A stretch of DNA of 64,000 bases from Mycobacteroides abscessus ATCC 19977 (GTDB lineage Bacteria; Actinomycetota; Actinomycetes; Mycobacteriales; Mycobacteriaceae), in the NCBI RefSeq assembly GCF_000069185.1, contig NC_010397.1, positions 3,348,001 through 3,412,000 of the forward strand, read 5' to 3'. Positions 50,099 to 59,539 of this stretch are shown here, piece by piece. The position numbers and the translations under genes were made by a program. The notes under the pieces are model-generated. The model was not told the origin of the DNA. It ran no database searches and worked only from the letters and a program-made list of their open reading frames with translations. The first letter of the stretch is position 1, and every line of letters starts with the position of its first letter.

Positions 50099-51019
50099 AT
50101 GGCTGATTCTCTTCACGCAAGCGGCTCATCGGTGTCTGATTCTCTTCGCGCAAGCGGCTCATCGGTGTCTGATTCTCTTCACGCAAGCGGCTCATCGGCC
50201 GACGGCTGGAAAGCCTTCACCGTCGAGACCACCGGGCATATCGCACAGGTCACCCTCATCGGCCCCGGCAAGGGCAATGCGATGGGCCCCGACTTTTGGC
50301 GAGAGCTACCGCTGATCTTCACCGAGCTCGACGCCGACCCCGAGGTACGGGCGGTGGTGCTCGCGGCCGCCGGTCGGCACTTCAGCTACGGATTGGACCT
50401 GCCGGCGATGGCGGGCACCTTCATGCCGCTTATGGCCGAGAAGGCACTGGCCAAACCGCGCACAGACTTCCTCGACGAGATCCGCCGGCTACAAGCCTCA
50501 GTGACAGCCGTCGCCGACTGCCGCAAGCCGGTGATCGCGGCAATTCAAGGCTGGTGCATCGGTGGCGGGGTGGATCTCATCGCCGCCGCCGATATCCGGT
50601 ACGCCAGCTCCGAGGCAAAGTTCAGCGTGCGCGAGGCCAAGGTGGCGATTGTGGCCGATATCGGTTCGCTGCACCGGCTTCCGCCGATCATCGGTGACGG
50701 CCACCTGCGCGAACTGGCGTTCACCGGCAAGGACATCGACGCTGCCCGGGCCGAGAAGATCGGTCTCGTCAACGACGTGTTCGACACCCCCGAAGCGACG
50801 CTGGCCGCCGCGCATGCCACCGCGGCCGAGATCGCGGCGAATCCCCCGCTGGTGGTGCAGGGCGTCAAGGACGTCCTGGGGCGCGAGCGCGAGAACGTCG
50901 TGGCCGACGGCCTCAAGTACGTCTCCACCTGGAATGCCGCGTTCCTGCCGTCGGAGGATCTACAGGAGGCCATCGGCGCGGTCTTCGAGAAGCGGGAACC
51001 CGACTTCAAGGGGCGCTAG
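50099..51019 (+). CDS. Crotonase-family protein (dienoyl-CoA isomerase-like) with repeat N-terminus
   Basis: A 306-residue crotonase. The fold is clear: oxyanion-hole segments HFSYGLDLPAM and GWCIGGGVDLIAAADIRYAS, then FSVREAKVAIVADIGSLHRLPPIIGDGHLRELAFTG. The E and D positions (REAK and ADIGSLHRLP) fit delta3,5-delta2,4-dienoyl-CoA isomerases (ECH1 type) rather than plain hydratases. The first approximately 33 residues are three copies of DSLHASGSSVS encoded by a 33-bp repeat, unlike relatives, and the crotonase domain itself begins near GWKAFTVETTG. The last 4 bases overlap the convergent bluB gene. Confidence 0.88.
   Translation: MADSLHASGSSVSDSLRASGSSVSDSLHASGSSADGWKAFTVETTGHIAQVTLIGPGKGNAMGPDFWRELPLIFTELDADPEVRAVVLAAAGRHFSYGLDLPAMAGTFMPLMAEKALAKPRTDFLDEIRRLQASVTAVADCRKPVIAAIQGWCIGGGVDLIAAADIRYASSEAKFSVREAKVAIVADIGSLHRLPPIIGDGHLRELAFTGKDIDAARAEKIGLVNDVFDTPEATLAAAHATAAEIAANPPLVVQGVKDVLGRERENVVADGLKYVSTWNAAFLPSEDLQEAIGAVFEKREPDFKGR
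50105..50198 (+). repeat. 33-bp tandem repeat, about 2.9 copies, in coding sequence
   Basis: Units begin at 50105, 50138 and 50171, each starting GATTCTCTTC and containing GCAAGCGGCTCATCGG. Only one base differs (CAC to CGC in unit 2). The period is a multiple of three, so copy-number change would keep the frame and only lengthen or shorten the encoded N-terminal extension. Confidence 0.92.
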
Positions 51020-51636
51020 GCGCGGTAGCGGCCCCAGTGCACGGCATCCTCCAGGGGGCGCCCTGTGCGCCAGCCAAACCGCTCCAGGTCGGGCCGTTCG
51101 GCGAATTCACGTACCGGACCCACACACAACCAGGCGATCGGCCGGATATGCGCGGGCGCGTCAATCAGTTCGGCCAGGAACTGTTCCTCGTAGAAGGACA
51201 CCCAGCCGACACCGATCCCCTCGGTGACGGCCGCGAGCCACAGGTTCTGGATCGCCAGCACCGCGGAGAAGAGCCCCGCGTCGGAGATGGTGTGACGGCC
51301 GAGGATATGCGGACCACCGCGCCCATGGTCGTAGGTGACCACCACCCCGGTGCCACTCTCACGAATACCTTCAATCTTGATGGGGTCGAAGGTGTTTCGC
51401 CGCCCTTCGGGAAGGCTGTCGGCGAATCTCTGGCGTTGCAGAGCGACATGCGCGGCGAAGTCATCCAGCATGCCTGGTTCGCGTATCACCACGAAATCCC
51501 ATGGCTGACTATTTCCGACACTGGGCGCACGGTGCGCGGCCTGCAGCAGCTTCATCAACGTCGCGTCGTCGACAACCTGACCGGTGAACTCGGCGCGCAC
51601 GTCCCGGCGGGTGGCAATGGCTTGGTAGACGTCCAT
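51016..51636 (-). CDS. bluB: 5,6-dimethylbenzimidazole synthase
   Basis: A 206-residue flavin-destroying enzyme that makes the lower ligand of vitamin B12 from FMNH2 and O2. It has RRDVRAEFTGQVVDDATLMKLLQAAHRAPSVGNSQPWDFVVI, SDAGLFSAVLAIQNLWLAAVTEGIGVGWVSFY and the terminal EFAERPDLERFGWRTGRPLEDAVHWGRY, which are hallmarks of BluB rather than general nitroreductases. The ATG at 51636 overlaps the stop of the core-MetE gene (TGATG), and a GTG one codon earlier is also possible. The two genes are translationally coupled. Confidence 0.93.
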   Translation of the reverse strand: MDVYQAIATRRDVRAEFTGQVVDDATLMKLLQAAHRAPSVGNSQPWDFVVIREPGMLDDFAAHVALQRQRFADSLPEGRRNTFDPIKIEGIRESGTGVVVTYDHGRGGPHILGRHTISDAGLFSAVLAIQNLWLAAVTEGIGVGWVSFYEEQFLAELIDAPAHIRPIAWLCVGPVREFAERPDLERFGWRTGRPLEDAVHWGRYRA

Positions 51637-52640
51637 CACAGCGCATCCGGGTCGGCGTCGATCAGGTCACTGACCTTGCGCGTCAATTCGGTTGCCTTAC
51701 GAGCCCATTGAAGGTCAGTACCGGCAAGCCCACAGCCGGCGCTGACTCCGACCCGGTCACGCAGCATGGCTCGACCGAAACCCAGCTTGTCGGCAAGCGC
51801 CGCGGTGCGCGTCGCCAGCACATCGGACGATATCGGAGTCGAGGGCGCCTGCGCGGGAATCACGCCCAGCACCACGGCCTTTCCGGTGTCCAGCACCGAG
51901 GCCAGCCCGTCAAGTGCATGCGCATCGGCGAGGTGCGCGACATCTATCGCGATGGCGCGAATATTGGCTTCGCGCAACAGCTCCCATGGAGGGTCAGAGG
52001 CGCAACAATGCACCAACAGCTCACCCCCCACCGCCTCGGCGCACTGGTCCAACAGTGCGGTCGCGGTCGGCACGTCGACCGGATGCACCGGTGAGAACAT
52101 GCTGGTGCCGGACAGCCTGCCGTCCAGCGCCGCAGGCAGAGACGGCTCGTCGATCTGTACCATCACGGGCACACCTAGCCTGCGAGACAGCGTGGCTCGA
52201 TGCTGCGCCAGGCCTTCGGCCAACGACGCCGCCACGTCCCGGACGGCCCCGGGGTCGGTGATCGCGCGGTGGCCGTTGGGCAGTTCCAGCTCTGCGGCGA
52301 GCGTTACCGGCCCCGGCCCCTGAACCTTGACGGCACGTTCACTGCCACGATGTCCGCCGCGCTCCCATTCCTCCTCAAGCGCATCCATATCCTCGTCGAG
52401 AAAGCCGCGCGCCCGCCGAACCACGGCGCCGGGGCGAGCGGTAGTCCGGTACCCGGTGGGTGACACGTCGATGGCGATATCGACCAGCAGCGCGCCGGCA
52501 CGGCCGATCAGATCGGCACCAACGCCGCGCGCCGGCAGTTCCACCAAATGCGGCAGCGGCAGCTCGGCCACCACGATCTCGGTCGCGTCACGCGCCTGTT
52601 GACCAGGCCACGAACCCAGACCAGTTCCCTTCGCCCACAT
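51636..52640 (-). CDS. Core-MetE (cobalamin-independent methionine synthase C-terminal-domain) protein
   Basis: A 334-residue protein corresponding to the catalytic C-terminal half of MetE only (full MetE is about 750). It keeps the zinc ligand pattern HxC (LLVHCCASDPPWELL) and a late cysteine in SAGCGLAGTDLQWARKA, with VQGPGPVTLAAELELPNG and VQIDEPSLPAAL in between. Rv3015c in M. tuberculosis has the same position after ligA. Some core-MetE proteins use methylcobalamin or a corrinoid protein as methyl donor. The start is the ATG at 52640 (MWAKGTGLGSWPG) or the GTG at 52646. Confidence 0.85.
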   Translation of the reverse strand: MWAKGTGLGSWPGQQARDATEIVVAELPLPHLVELPARGVGADLIGRAGALLVDIAIDVSPTGYRTTARPGAVVRRARGFLDEDMDALEEEWERGGHRGSERAVKVQGPGPVTLAAELELPNGHRAITDPGAVRDVAASLAEGLAQHRATLSRRLGVPVMVQIDEPSLPAALDGRLSGTSMFSPVHPVDVPTATALLDQCAEAVGGELLVHCCASDPPWELLREANIRAIAIDVAHLADAHALDGLASVLDTGKAVVLGVIPAQAPSTPISSDVLATRTAALADKLGFGRAMLRDRVGVSAGCGLAGTDLQWARKATELTRKVSDLIDADPDAL

Positions 52641-52656
52641 ACTCACAGACAAGACG

Positions 52657-54102
52657 TTAGGCGCCATGGGCCAGGAGATCCTCGATCGGCCCCTTGGCGA
52701 AGTAGATGACGAACAACATCGCCACCACATACAGCAGCGGATGCACCGACCGAAATCTGCCACGTGCGAGCGCCAGAACCACCCAGCTGATGAACCCGAC
52801 GCCGATCCCGTTGGCAATCGAGTAGGTGAACGGCATCGTCACCACTGTGAGAAAGCAGGGCAACGCGTAGTCGAACCGGGTTAGGTCCACGCTGCGCAAC
52901 TGCCCGATCATCATCGCGCCGACCACCACCAGAGCCGGCGCCGCCGCCTCCAGCGGCACCACCGAATACAGCGGTGTGAAGAACATGGCCGCCAGGAACA
53001 GCAGCCCGGTAACAACGTTGGCCAGCCCGGTGCGTGCGCCCTCCGCGATTCCGGAGGCCGACTCGACATATACGGTGTTGGAGGACGAGGAGGAGACACC
53101 ACCGATCACCGCTCCGACACCCTCCACAGTGAGCGCCCGCCCGATGCCCGGCAACGTGCCGTGCTCGTCGGCCAGGCCGGCCTCCTTGCCCAGGCCCGTC
53201 ATGGTGCCCATGGCATCGAAGAAGTTGGAGAGCACCAACGCGAACACCAGCACCGTCGCCGACAGCACGCCCACCCGCGTAAAGGCACCGAAAAGGTCGA
53301 CCTGGCCCAGCAGACTCAGATCCGGCATGCCGCCCGCCGATGACGGCCAATCGGGCACGGTGAGATTCCAGCCCTTGGCATCGGTGGGTTGCGCACCCCG
53401 GCCGCACAACGCCTGCGCGATCATCGATACGACAGTCATCGCCACGATGCCGATGAGCAATCCGCCACGGACCTTGCGCACCACCAGGATTCCCATCAGC
53501 AGCACACCCGCGGCAAAAATCAGCGTCGGGATGGTGGCCACCGAGTTGTCGATACCCAGCCCTACCGGCACGGTGGTGTTTGCGGCATCGGGGACGCGAC
53601 GCACAAAGCCGGCGTCGACAAAGCCGATGAATGCGATGAAGCATCCGATACCCGCGGCGATCGCCGCTTTCAGCTCGTCGGGAATCGCATGGAAAACCGC
53701 AGTACGAAATCCTGAAATGCCAAGCGCCACAATGATCAGGCCGTCGACAATCACCAACCCCATCGCCTCGGGCCACGTCATCTGGGGAGCGAATGACACT
53801 GCCAGCAGACTGTTGATGCCCAGTCCGGCGGCAAGCGCGAACGGGTAGTTGGCGACGAATCCGAACAGGATCGACATGACACCGGCAGCCAGGGCCGTGA
53901 CCGCCGCTACCTGTCCCACCGGGAGCACGTGGCCCAGCACATCCACGTTGTGCGCGCGTCCCGGCTCGCCACCGATGATGAGCGGGTTGAGTACCACGAT
54001 GTAGGCCATCGCGAAGAAGGTGACGACCCCGCCACGAATCTCTCGCCCGAGAGTCGACTGCCGTTCAGTTATCCGGAAGAACCGGTCCAGGAGCGCAGTC
54101 AT
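52657..54102 (-). CDS. NCS2/AzgA-type purine permease
   Basis: A 481-residue transporter with about 12 to 14 hydrophobic segments. N-terminal GGVVTFFAMAYIVVLNPLIIGGEPG, then FVANYPFALAAGLGINSLLAVSF, and SSSSNTVYVESASGIAEGARTGLANVVTGLLFLAAMFF are signatures of the AzgA/PbuG branch, which imports adenine, guanine or hypoxanthine by proton symport. It lies 10-17 bases after the core-MetE start on the same strand, so its transcript probably continues into core-MetE and bluB. Confidence 0.9.
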   Translation of the reverse strand: MTALLDRFFRITERQSTLGREIRGGVVTFFAMAYIVVLNPLIIGGEPGRAHNVDVLGHVLPVGQVAAVTALAAGVMSILFGFVANYPFALAAGLGINSLLAVSFAPQMTWPEAMGLVIVDGLIIVALGISGFRTAVFHAIPDELKAAIAAGIGCFIAFIGFVDAGFVRRVPDAANTTVPVGLGIDNSVATIPTLIFAAGVLLMGILVVRKVRGGLLIGIVAMTVVSMIAQALCGRGAQPTDAKGWNLTVPDWPSSAGGMPDLSLLGQVDLFGAFTRVGVLSATVLVFALVLSNFFDAMGTMTGLGKEAGLADEHGTLPGIGRALTVEGVGAVIGGVSSSSSNTVYVESASGIAEGARTGLANVVTGLLFLAAMFFTPLYSVVPLEAAAPALVVVGAMMIGQLRSVDLTRFDYALPCFLTVVTMPFTYSIANGIGVGFISWVVLALARGRFRSVHPLLYVVAMLFVIYFAKGPIEDLLAHGA

Positions 54103-54157
54103 AGCCGTTGAACGTACAGGCCACGGCTAACAAACGCCCACCGGTGCATTCGGCGAG

Positions 54158-54196
54158 AGGGGACTTTCCCACCCGCAGTGAGGGACCTTCGTCACT
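54158..54196. promoter_or_regulatory. Two DosR-box-like elements upstream of the desaturase
   Basis: Box 2, GGGACC-TTC-GTCAC (from 54182), agrees with the palindromic DosR consensus GGGACT-N3-GTCCC at most positions. Box 1, GGGACT-TTC-CCACC (from 54160), matches in the first half. They are 22 bp (two helical turns) apart and centred about 48 and 70 bp before the inferred transcription start. The identification is by eye and needs testing. Confidence 0.4.
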
Positions 54197-54224
54197 AGAG
54201 GCACCGCGGACATGCTCGGTCAAA

Positions 54225-54246
54225 TATAAGTGTCACTTTCAGACAC
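54225..54246 (+). promoter_or_regulatory. Desaturase -10 element and overlapping inverted repeat
   Basis: TATAAG at 54225-54230 is a good -10 hexamer. GTGTC (54230-54234), N7, GACAC (54242-54246) forms an inverted repeat covering the inferred transcription start, where a repressor would act. Mycobacterial acyl-desaturase genes are known to be repressed by a TetR-type protein (MadR); whether this is its site is not known from the sequence. Confidence 0.45.
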
Positions 54247-54275
54247 AGATAATCCCGCAACCGAGGAACGCATCC

Positions 54276-55262
54276 ATGGCCCAGAAGGAATTCACCGACC
54301 TCGAGCTCCTACACGAGCTCGAACCCGTGGTCGAGGAGAACACTCATCGCCACCTCGGCGTATTCAAAGAGTGGAACCCGCACGACTACATCCCCTGGTC
54401 GGACGGCAAGAACTACAAGGCCCTGGGCGGGCAGGACTGGGATCCGGAGCAGTGCAAGCTGTCCGAGGTCGCGAGGGTGGCCATGGTCACCAACCTGCTC
54501 ACCGAGGACAACCTGCCCGCCTATCACCGCGAGATCGCCATGAACTTCACCATGGACGGCCCGTGGGGCACCTGGGTCAACCGCTGGACCGCCGAGGAAA
54601 ACCGGCACAGCATCGCCATCCGCGACTACCTGGTGGTCACCCGCTCGGTGGACCCGGTGGAACTGGAGAAGCTACGGATGGAGCAGATGACCCGCGGCTT
54701 CTCCCCCGGCCAGAACCGCCAGGGCGGCGACGAACTCTTCGCCGAGAGCCTGTTCGACTCGGTGGCCTACGTGTCCTTTCAAGAGTTGGCCACCCGCGTC
54801 TCGCACCGCAACACCGGGGTCGCGTGTGCCGAGCCGATCGCGCAGGAGCTGCTCAAACACATCTCCAACGACGAGAACCTGCACATGATCTTCTACCGCA
54901 ACATGGTCGAGGCAGGTCTCGAGATCGCGCCCAACCAGGCGGTGAAATCCATCCATAAGGTGCTCGACAACTTCACGATGCCCGGCTACACGATTCCTGG
55001 CTTTCGCCGCAATGCCGTCACCATCGCCACCGGCGGTGTCTACGACCCACAACTGCACCTTGCCGAGGTTGTGCAACCCGTGCTGCGTAAGTGGCGCATC
55101 TTCGAACGCGACGACATCAACGGTGAGGGCGAGTGGTACCGCGAAGACCTGGACCGCATCATCACCGACCTCAAGAAGACGGCCTCCGACTTCGATGAGG
55201 TCAAGGCCAAGTACCTGGAACGCCAGGCCAAGCGCGCAGAACGCCAGGCCGCCAAAGTCTAG
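54276..55262 (+). CDS. desA1: Acyl-ACP desaturase (DesA1-like)
   Basis: A 328-residue soluble di-iron desaturase of the plant stearoyl-ACP type. Iron ligands are visible in VEENTHRH, the E-x-x-H motif EENRH near residue 108-111, and the second E-x-x-H motif DENLH. NFTMDGPWGTWVNRWTAEENRH and ISNDENLHMIFYRNM are family landmarks. It inserts a double bond in ACP-bound acyl chains; in mycobacteria DesA1 contributes to mycolic acid synthesis. The start is the ATG at 54276 (MAQKEF), after a GAGGAA site, rather than an in-frame codon upstream. DesA1 versus another DesA is by overall resemblance. Confidence 0.9.
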   Translation: MAQKEFTDLELLHELEPVVEENTHRHLGVFKEWNPHDYIPWSDGKNYKALGGQDWDPEQCKLSEVARVAMVTNLLTEDNLPAYHREIAMNFTMDGPWGTWVNRWTAEENRHSIAIRDYLVVTRSVDPVELEKLRMEQMTRGFSPGQNRQGGDELFAESLFDSVAYVSFQELATRVSHRNTGVACAEPIAQELLKHISNDENLHMIFYRNMVEAGLEIAPNQAVKSIHKVLDNFTMPGYTIPGFRRNAVTIATGGVYDPQLHLAEVVQPVLRKWRIFERDDINGEGEWYREDLDRIITDLKKTASDFDEVKAKYLERQAKRAERQAAKV

Positions 55263-55364
55263 CTCTCTCCGCTCCCCGTAACGTCGACATGGGCAAACGG
55301 CGATATGCCGTTCAGTACCATTGATCGGGGCCATCTTCCGGCCGGCGGGTAGAAGAGGGAATAC

Positions 55365-56225
55365 ATGCGCGCGCTCAGGACGCTTTCGACGATGATCGGC
55401 CTCGCGGCGGTGGTGGCGGCGACAGCGGCCGTCCCCCCGATCGCGTCCGCCGAGCCCGCCGCGGGAGCGCAGCTGGTGGCGATCGGTGACTCGTTCATGG
55501 CGGCGGGTTCCAACGCGGCCGCAATCACCGGCCCCGTCGGCACCGCCTGCAACCAGGCCACAGATAACGTCGCGCATCTGGTGGCCTCGTCGTTCCCGCA
55601 GATGACATTCGCCGATTACTCGTGCGTGGGCGCGCTCACCACCGACGTTTATGCCCCGTCCACTCGCGGCCCGCAGAACGTCGGGCTGTCGCCCGCCACC
55701 AAGGTGGCGATCGTGTCCATCGGGGGAAACGACGCAGGCTTCGAGCAGATCGCCACCGACTGCCTCTTCGCGTTGAGCTGCCCGCCGGAGAAGAAGGCTC
55801 AGTTCAGTGCCAACGTGGCCTCGGTAGGACCGAAGCTGACGGGTGCGTACGCCGCGATACGCCAGGCGGCACCGAACGCCCGCGTATTCACCGTTGGCTA
55901 CCTGCCGATCCTCCCTCCGGATGCCAAGGGATGTCTGGTCGGGCTGATCAATACCCAAGAGACCATCAATTTCCTCAACGGGCTACAGCGCCAGCTGAAC
56001 GACACAATCGTCGCCGAGTCTTCCAAAGCTGGCTTCACTCCGGTCATCCCGGCGACCAGCAGCGACCACAGCGTATGCGCCGCGGATTTCCAGCGCTACG
56101 TGTCGATGACGGGTGCCGGTGCCGGCGATGAGGGAATTCCCATGCACCCCACTGCTCCTGGCCGCCAGTATGTGGCCGAGCGCGTGGCGATCGCCATGCG
56201 TTCCGCGGGGGTTCAGGGCACCTAG
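55365..56225 (+). CDS. Secreted SGNH/GDSL hydrolase
   Basis: A 286-residue exported esterase or lipase. The signal peptide is about residues 1-29 (ends PIASA). SGNH blocks are the nucleophile serine in [16 protein letters not shown] in SIGGNDAGF, and the catalytic aspartate and histidine in [14 protein letters not shown]. Cysteine pairs suggest disulfides, as in actinobacterial secreted lipases. An AGAGGGA site precedes the ATG. It converges on mnmA and shares the last 4 bases (CTAG). Confidence 0.92.
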   Translation: MRALRTLSTMIGLAAVVAATAAVPPIASAEPAAGAQLVAIGDSFMAAGSNAAAITGPVGTACNQATDNVAHLVASSFPQMTFADYSCVGALTTDVYAPSTRGPQNVGLSPATKVAIVSIGGNDAGFEQIATDCLFALSCPPEKKAQFSANVASVGPKLTGAYAAIRQAAPNARVFTVGYLPILPPDAKGCLVGLINTQETINFLNGLQRQLNDTIVAESSKAGFTPVIPATSSDHSVCAADFQRYVSMTGAGAGDEGIPMHPTAPGRQYVAERVAIAMRSAGVQGT

Positions 56226-57292
56226 TCGCGCGTGATGACGGCGCTGCCGAGCACTTCGTCGCCCTCGGCGTCGGGCCGGTACAGCACCACCGTCTGCCCT
56301 GGAGCCACACCCCGCAGAGCGGTGCGCAACCGGACGTGAATCCGCTCGGCCCCCGGCTCGACGATGGCATCCACTACTGACCCGTGTGCGCGGACCTGCA
56401 CCTGACACTCGATGGGTTGGCCCGGGACCCGGCCGGAGGTCCAGACCACCGGCTCTCCGCCGAACTCCCAAATCTCAAGATCTTCAACGGTTCCCACCCG
56501 GACGGTGGCAGTCTCGGCATCGATCGACGTGACGTATCGGGGGCGGCCATCAGCGGCGGGCCCGACCAGCCCCAGTCCCTTGCGCTGACCGATGGTGAAC
56601 TCATGCACGCCGGCATGGGTCGCCAGCACACTGCCGTCCGCGTCCACCACATTCCCTCGGCGCACGCCGATCCGTGCACCCAGGAACGCCTGGGTGTCAC
56701 CGGAAGGAATGAAACAGATGTCATGACTGTCGGGCTTGTTCGCCACCAGCAGGCCACGCTGTTCGGCCTCCGCCCGGATATCGGGTTTGGGACTGTCGCC
56801 CACCGGGAACATCGCGCGGCGCAACTGTTCTGGGGTCAGCACCCCCAGCACGTACGACTGGTCCTTGTCCGCGTCCACCGCGCGGCGCAGCCTGCCATCC
56901 TGCAGACGCGCGTAATGGCCGGTGGCCACCGCGTCGAAGCCCAGCGCGACGGCCCTATCTGCCAGCGCCGCGAACTTGATCTTCTCGTTGCATTTCACGC
57001 ACGGATTCGGGGTGCGGCCCTCGGCGTACGCCTCAACGAAATCGTCGATGACGTCCTCTTTGAATCGATCAGCGAAATCCCATACATAGAACGGGATTCC
57101 GAGCATATCGGCGACGCGCCGCGCATCGGCGGCATCCTCCTTGGAGCAGCATCCGCGAGATCCCGTGCGCAGTGTGCCCGGCGCGGCCGACAACGCCAGG
57201 TGCACGCCGACCACCTCATGTCCGGCATCGACCATGCGGGCGGCAGCCACCGAGGAGTCGACTCCCCCGCTCATCGCCGCAAGAATTTTCAC
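56222..57292 (-). CDS. mnmA: tRNA-specific 2-thiouridylase
   Basis: A 356-residue MnmA (TrmU), which thiolates U34 of Lys, Glu and Gln tRNAs using sulfur from a cysteine desulfurase. It has the PP-loop [11 protein letters not shown] at residues 7-17, [14 protein letters not shown] with C98 and C101, [10 protein letters not shown], and the second catalytic cysteine in [11 protein letters not shown]. The GTG start at 57292 overlaps the iscS stop by GTGA, so enzyme and sulfur donor are coupled. Confidence 0.97.
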   Translation of the reverse strand: MKILAAMSGGVDSSVAAARMVDAGHEVVGVHLALSAAPGTLRTGSRGCCSKEDAADARRVADMLGIPFYVWDFADRFKEDVIDDFVEAYAEGRTPNPCVKCNEKIKFAALADRAVALGFDAVATGHYARLQDGRLRRAVDADKDQSYVLGVLTPEQLRRAMFPVGDSPKPDIRAEAEQRGLLVANKPDSHDICFIPSGDTQAFLGARIGVRRGNVVDADGSVLATHAGVHEFTIGQRKGLGLVGPAADGRPRYVTSIDAETATVRVGTVEDLEIWEFGGEPVVWTSGRVPGQPIECQVQVRAHGSVVDAIVEPGAERIHVRLRTALRGVAPGQTVVLYRPDAEGDEVLGSAVITRD

Positions 57293-58479
57293 GACCGCCC
57301 CCCGGCGCTGGCGAGGGCAGCGGCACGCGCCCGGGGAACGGCAGCATGAAGCGCCTCGAGCGCACGGTCCACGTCCGACGGGACGGAGGTGTGCCCGAAG
57401 GTGAAGCGCAACGATCCACGCGCGACTTCGGGGTCTATACCCATTTCGATGAGCACATGCGACGGGCGTGCCACACCCGCCGTGCACGCCGAGCCCGTCG
57501 AGCATTCGATGCCGTTGGCATCCAATAACATCAGCAGGGAATCGCCTTCACATCCGGCAAAGGTGAAATGCGCATTCCCGGGCAACCTGCCGCTGCCGGG
57601 CGCACCATTGAGGGTGGCGCCCTCGATCTGTGTCAGTACTTGGTCGATCAACGAATCCCTTAGTCCGGCCATGGCGGCCGCGCTCTCGCACCGTTCGGCG
57701 ACCGCAGCGACAAGCGCAGTCGACATCGCCACGATGGCCGCGGTGTCGGGCGTGCCGGACCTGATATCCCGTTCGTGACCACCACCGTGTAGCAATGGCA
57801 CACAAGCGATTTCACGCCGAAGCAGCAAGGCGCCGACTCCCATCGGACCACCGAATTTGTGCGCGGCCACACTGATCGCCGACAGCCCGCTAAGCGCGAA
57901 ATCGACGTCGAGCTGGCCGACCGCACCAATGGCATCGCTGTGCATAGGAACATCGAATTCTGCTGCAATGGACGATAATTCGTAGATCGGGTTGATGGTG
58001 CCGACCTCATTGTTGGCCCACATCACTGTGATGAGTGCGACGTCGTCATGCTCGGCAAGAGCTGCGCGCAGTGCCCCGGGCGTCACGGTGCCGGCCTGGT
58101 CGACGGGCAGCCAGGTCACCGCGGCGCCCTCGTGATCGGCGAGCCACTGCACAGCATCCAGCACGGCGTGGTGCTCCACGGCACTGGCAATGATGCGTCG
58201 ACGGCGCGCGTCAGCGCCGCGGCGTGCCCAGTAGATGCCTTTGACGGCCAGGTTGTCGCTCTCGGTGCCACCGGCGGTGAAGATCACCTCCGACGGCCGG
58301 GCCCCCAGGGCCGCCGCGATCGACTCACGCGATTCCTCCACCCGCCGGCGCGCATCGCGGCCAGCCCCGTGTAAGGAGGCGGCGTTTCCGGTCTGTGCCA
58401 TGGTGGCGGCCATCGCCTCGATGGCATCGGGGCGCATCGGGGTGGTGGCGGCATGGTCCAGGTAGACCGATCGGGACAT
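57289..58479 (-). CDS. iscS: Cysteine desulfurase
   Basis: A 396-residue PLP-dependent IscS/NifS enzyme that turns cysteine into alanine and protein-bound persulfide. It has [32 protein letters not shown], the PLP lysine in [17 protein letters not shown], and the persulfide cysteine in [13 protein letters not shown]. It matches Rv3025c next to mnmA. An upstream gap of 188 bp separates it from plsC; I see nothing recognisable there. Confidence 0.96.
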   Translation of the reverse strand: MSRSVYLDHAATTPMRPDAIEAMAATMAQTGNAASLHGAGRDARRRVEESRESIAAALGARPSEVIFTAGGTESDNLAVKGIYWARRGADARRRRIIASAVEHHAVLDAVQWLADHEGAAVTWLPVDQAGTVTPGALRAALAEHDDVALITVMWANNEVGTINPIYELSSIAAEFDVPMHSDAIGAVGQLDVDFALSGLSAISVAAHKFGGPMGVGALLLRREIACVPLLHGGGHERDIRSGTPDTAAIVAMSTALVAAVAERCESAAAMAGLRDSLIDQVLTQIEGATLNGAPGSGRLPGNAHFTFAGCEGDSLLMLLDANGIECSTGSACTAGVARPSHVLIEMGIDPEVARGSLRFTFGHTSVPSDVDRALEALHAAVPRARAAALASAGGRS

Positions 58480-58667
58480 AACGCATCCAGGATAGCGGGC
58501 GGATACCCAAGGTCAGATTCGACGGAGGCGAGCACGCCCGCCGCCATCACGTCGGGCGTTCCCACGTGAGACGGCCCGCCTATGAGCGACAAACTGCCCG
58601 CGAGTCGGCACTGTCGCTTGTAGCTGGCCGCCAAGACATGCGTTTTCCCGCAGACCAGAGCCGGTGA

Positions 58668-59537
58668 TCAGGCCGCGATCGGCTCCGGGCGTTCGGGATG
58701 CTCCGGGTGATGGTGGCTGTGGACCTGCGGGATCTGATCCCCGGCCCGCACGGCCGTCTCACAGCGTGCGGCCAGATCGCGGCGGCTCTCGCCGGGTAAT
58801 TGCAGCCCCGCCACCCGAATATGCGCCACCGTCATCCGCGTGGCGGTGAGCCGGCGAATGGACGCCATCAGGGTGTCCTCGCCAACGTACGCCGGCACGG
58901 TCGACAACTCGCCGTTCAGGTGGTGATAGGTCAACCGCAACGGCTGCACCGGCCGTTGCGCATCGACCGCGGCCTGAAACATCGCGGGGCGGAATGACCC
59001 GTACGCACGACCACACCAGGTGGTGCCCTCCGGGAAGGCCACCACCGTCTGGCCGGCACGCAGCCGTGCGGCAACGGTGCCCACCACCCGGGGCAAGGTG
59101 CGCAGGTTTCCCCGCTCGATCGGAATGACACGCATCATCCGGGCGATGACGCCCAGGCCCGGCCAATCGATCAGGTCCGCGCGAGCCACGAACGAGCCCG
59201 GAAGCACGGCGCCGATCGCGAACACGTCGACCCAGGAGACGTGACCTGCCACCACCAGGGAGCCCCGGATATCGCGAATCGGCCCGCCGGAGACCGAGAT
59301 GCGTACGCCAAGGCAGCGCAACATCAGCCGGCAGTAACCACGCTGCCAGCGGACCCGCCCAGGAAGCGGAATCCCCAACAGCGGTGCAAGTGTCAACAGC
59401 GTGATCGCCATAGCGATACGCGATGTGGTCCGGAAGGTGCGCGTAAACCTGCCGGGCTCGTCGATGAGGTTGGCCCGCATGCAGCTTTCGTCACAGGTTG
59501 CCTTCGGCAGCCAGGCGTGAGCGTATTCGGGTGCCAT
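58668..59537 (-). CDS. 1-acyl-sn-glycerol-3-phosphate acyltransferase-like (PlsC) protein
   Basis: A 289-residue PlsC-type acyltransferase. The H-x4-D motif is in GHVSWVDVFAI, FPEGTTWCGRAYGSFRPAMF is the glycerol phosphate motif, and VQPLRLTYH follows. An N-terminal hydrophobic helix (MAITLLTLAPLLGIPLPG) anchors it to the membrane. It corresponds to Rv3026c and starts 2 bases after the GNAT gene, so the two are coupled. Either phosphatidic acid or another lysolipid could be its product. Confidence 0.9.
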   Translation of the reverse strand: MAPEYAHAWLPKATCDESCMRANLIDEPGRFTRTFRTTSRIAMAITLLTLAPLLGIPLPGRVRWQRGYCRLMLRCLGVRISVSGGPIRDIRGSLVVAGHVSWVDVFAIGAVLPGSFVARADLIDWPGLGVIARMMRVIPIERGNLRTLPRVVGTVAARLRAGQTVVAFPEGTTWCGRAYGSFRPAMFQAAVDAQRPVQPLRLTYHHLNGELSTVPAYVGEDTLMASIRRLTATRMTVAHIRVAGLQLPGESRRDLAARCETAVRAGDQIPQVHSHHHPEHPERPEPIAA

Positions 59538-59539
59538 CG

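Noticed and set aside
50105..50198. Tandem repeat considered as a CRISPR array
   Set aside because: Units are directly adjacent with no spacers, number fewer than three and lie in frame inside a gene.
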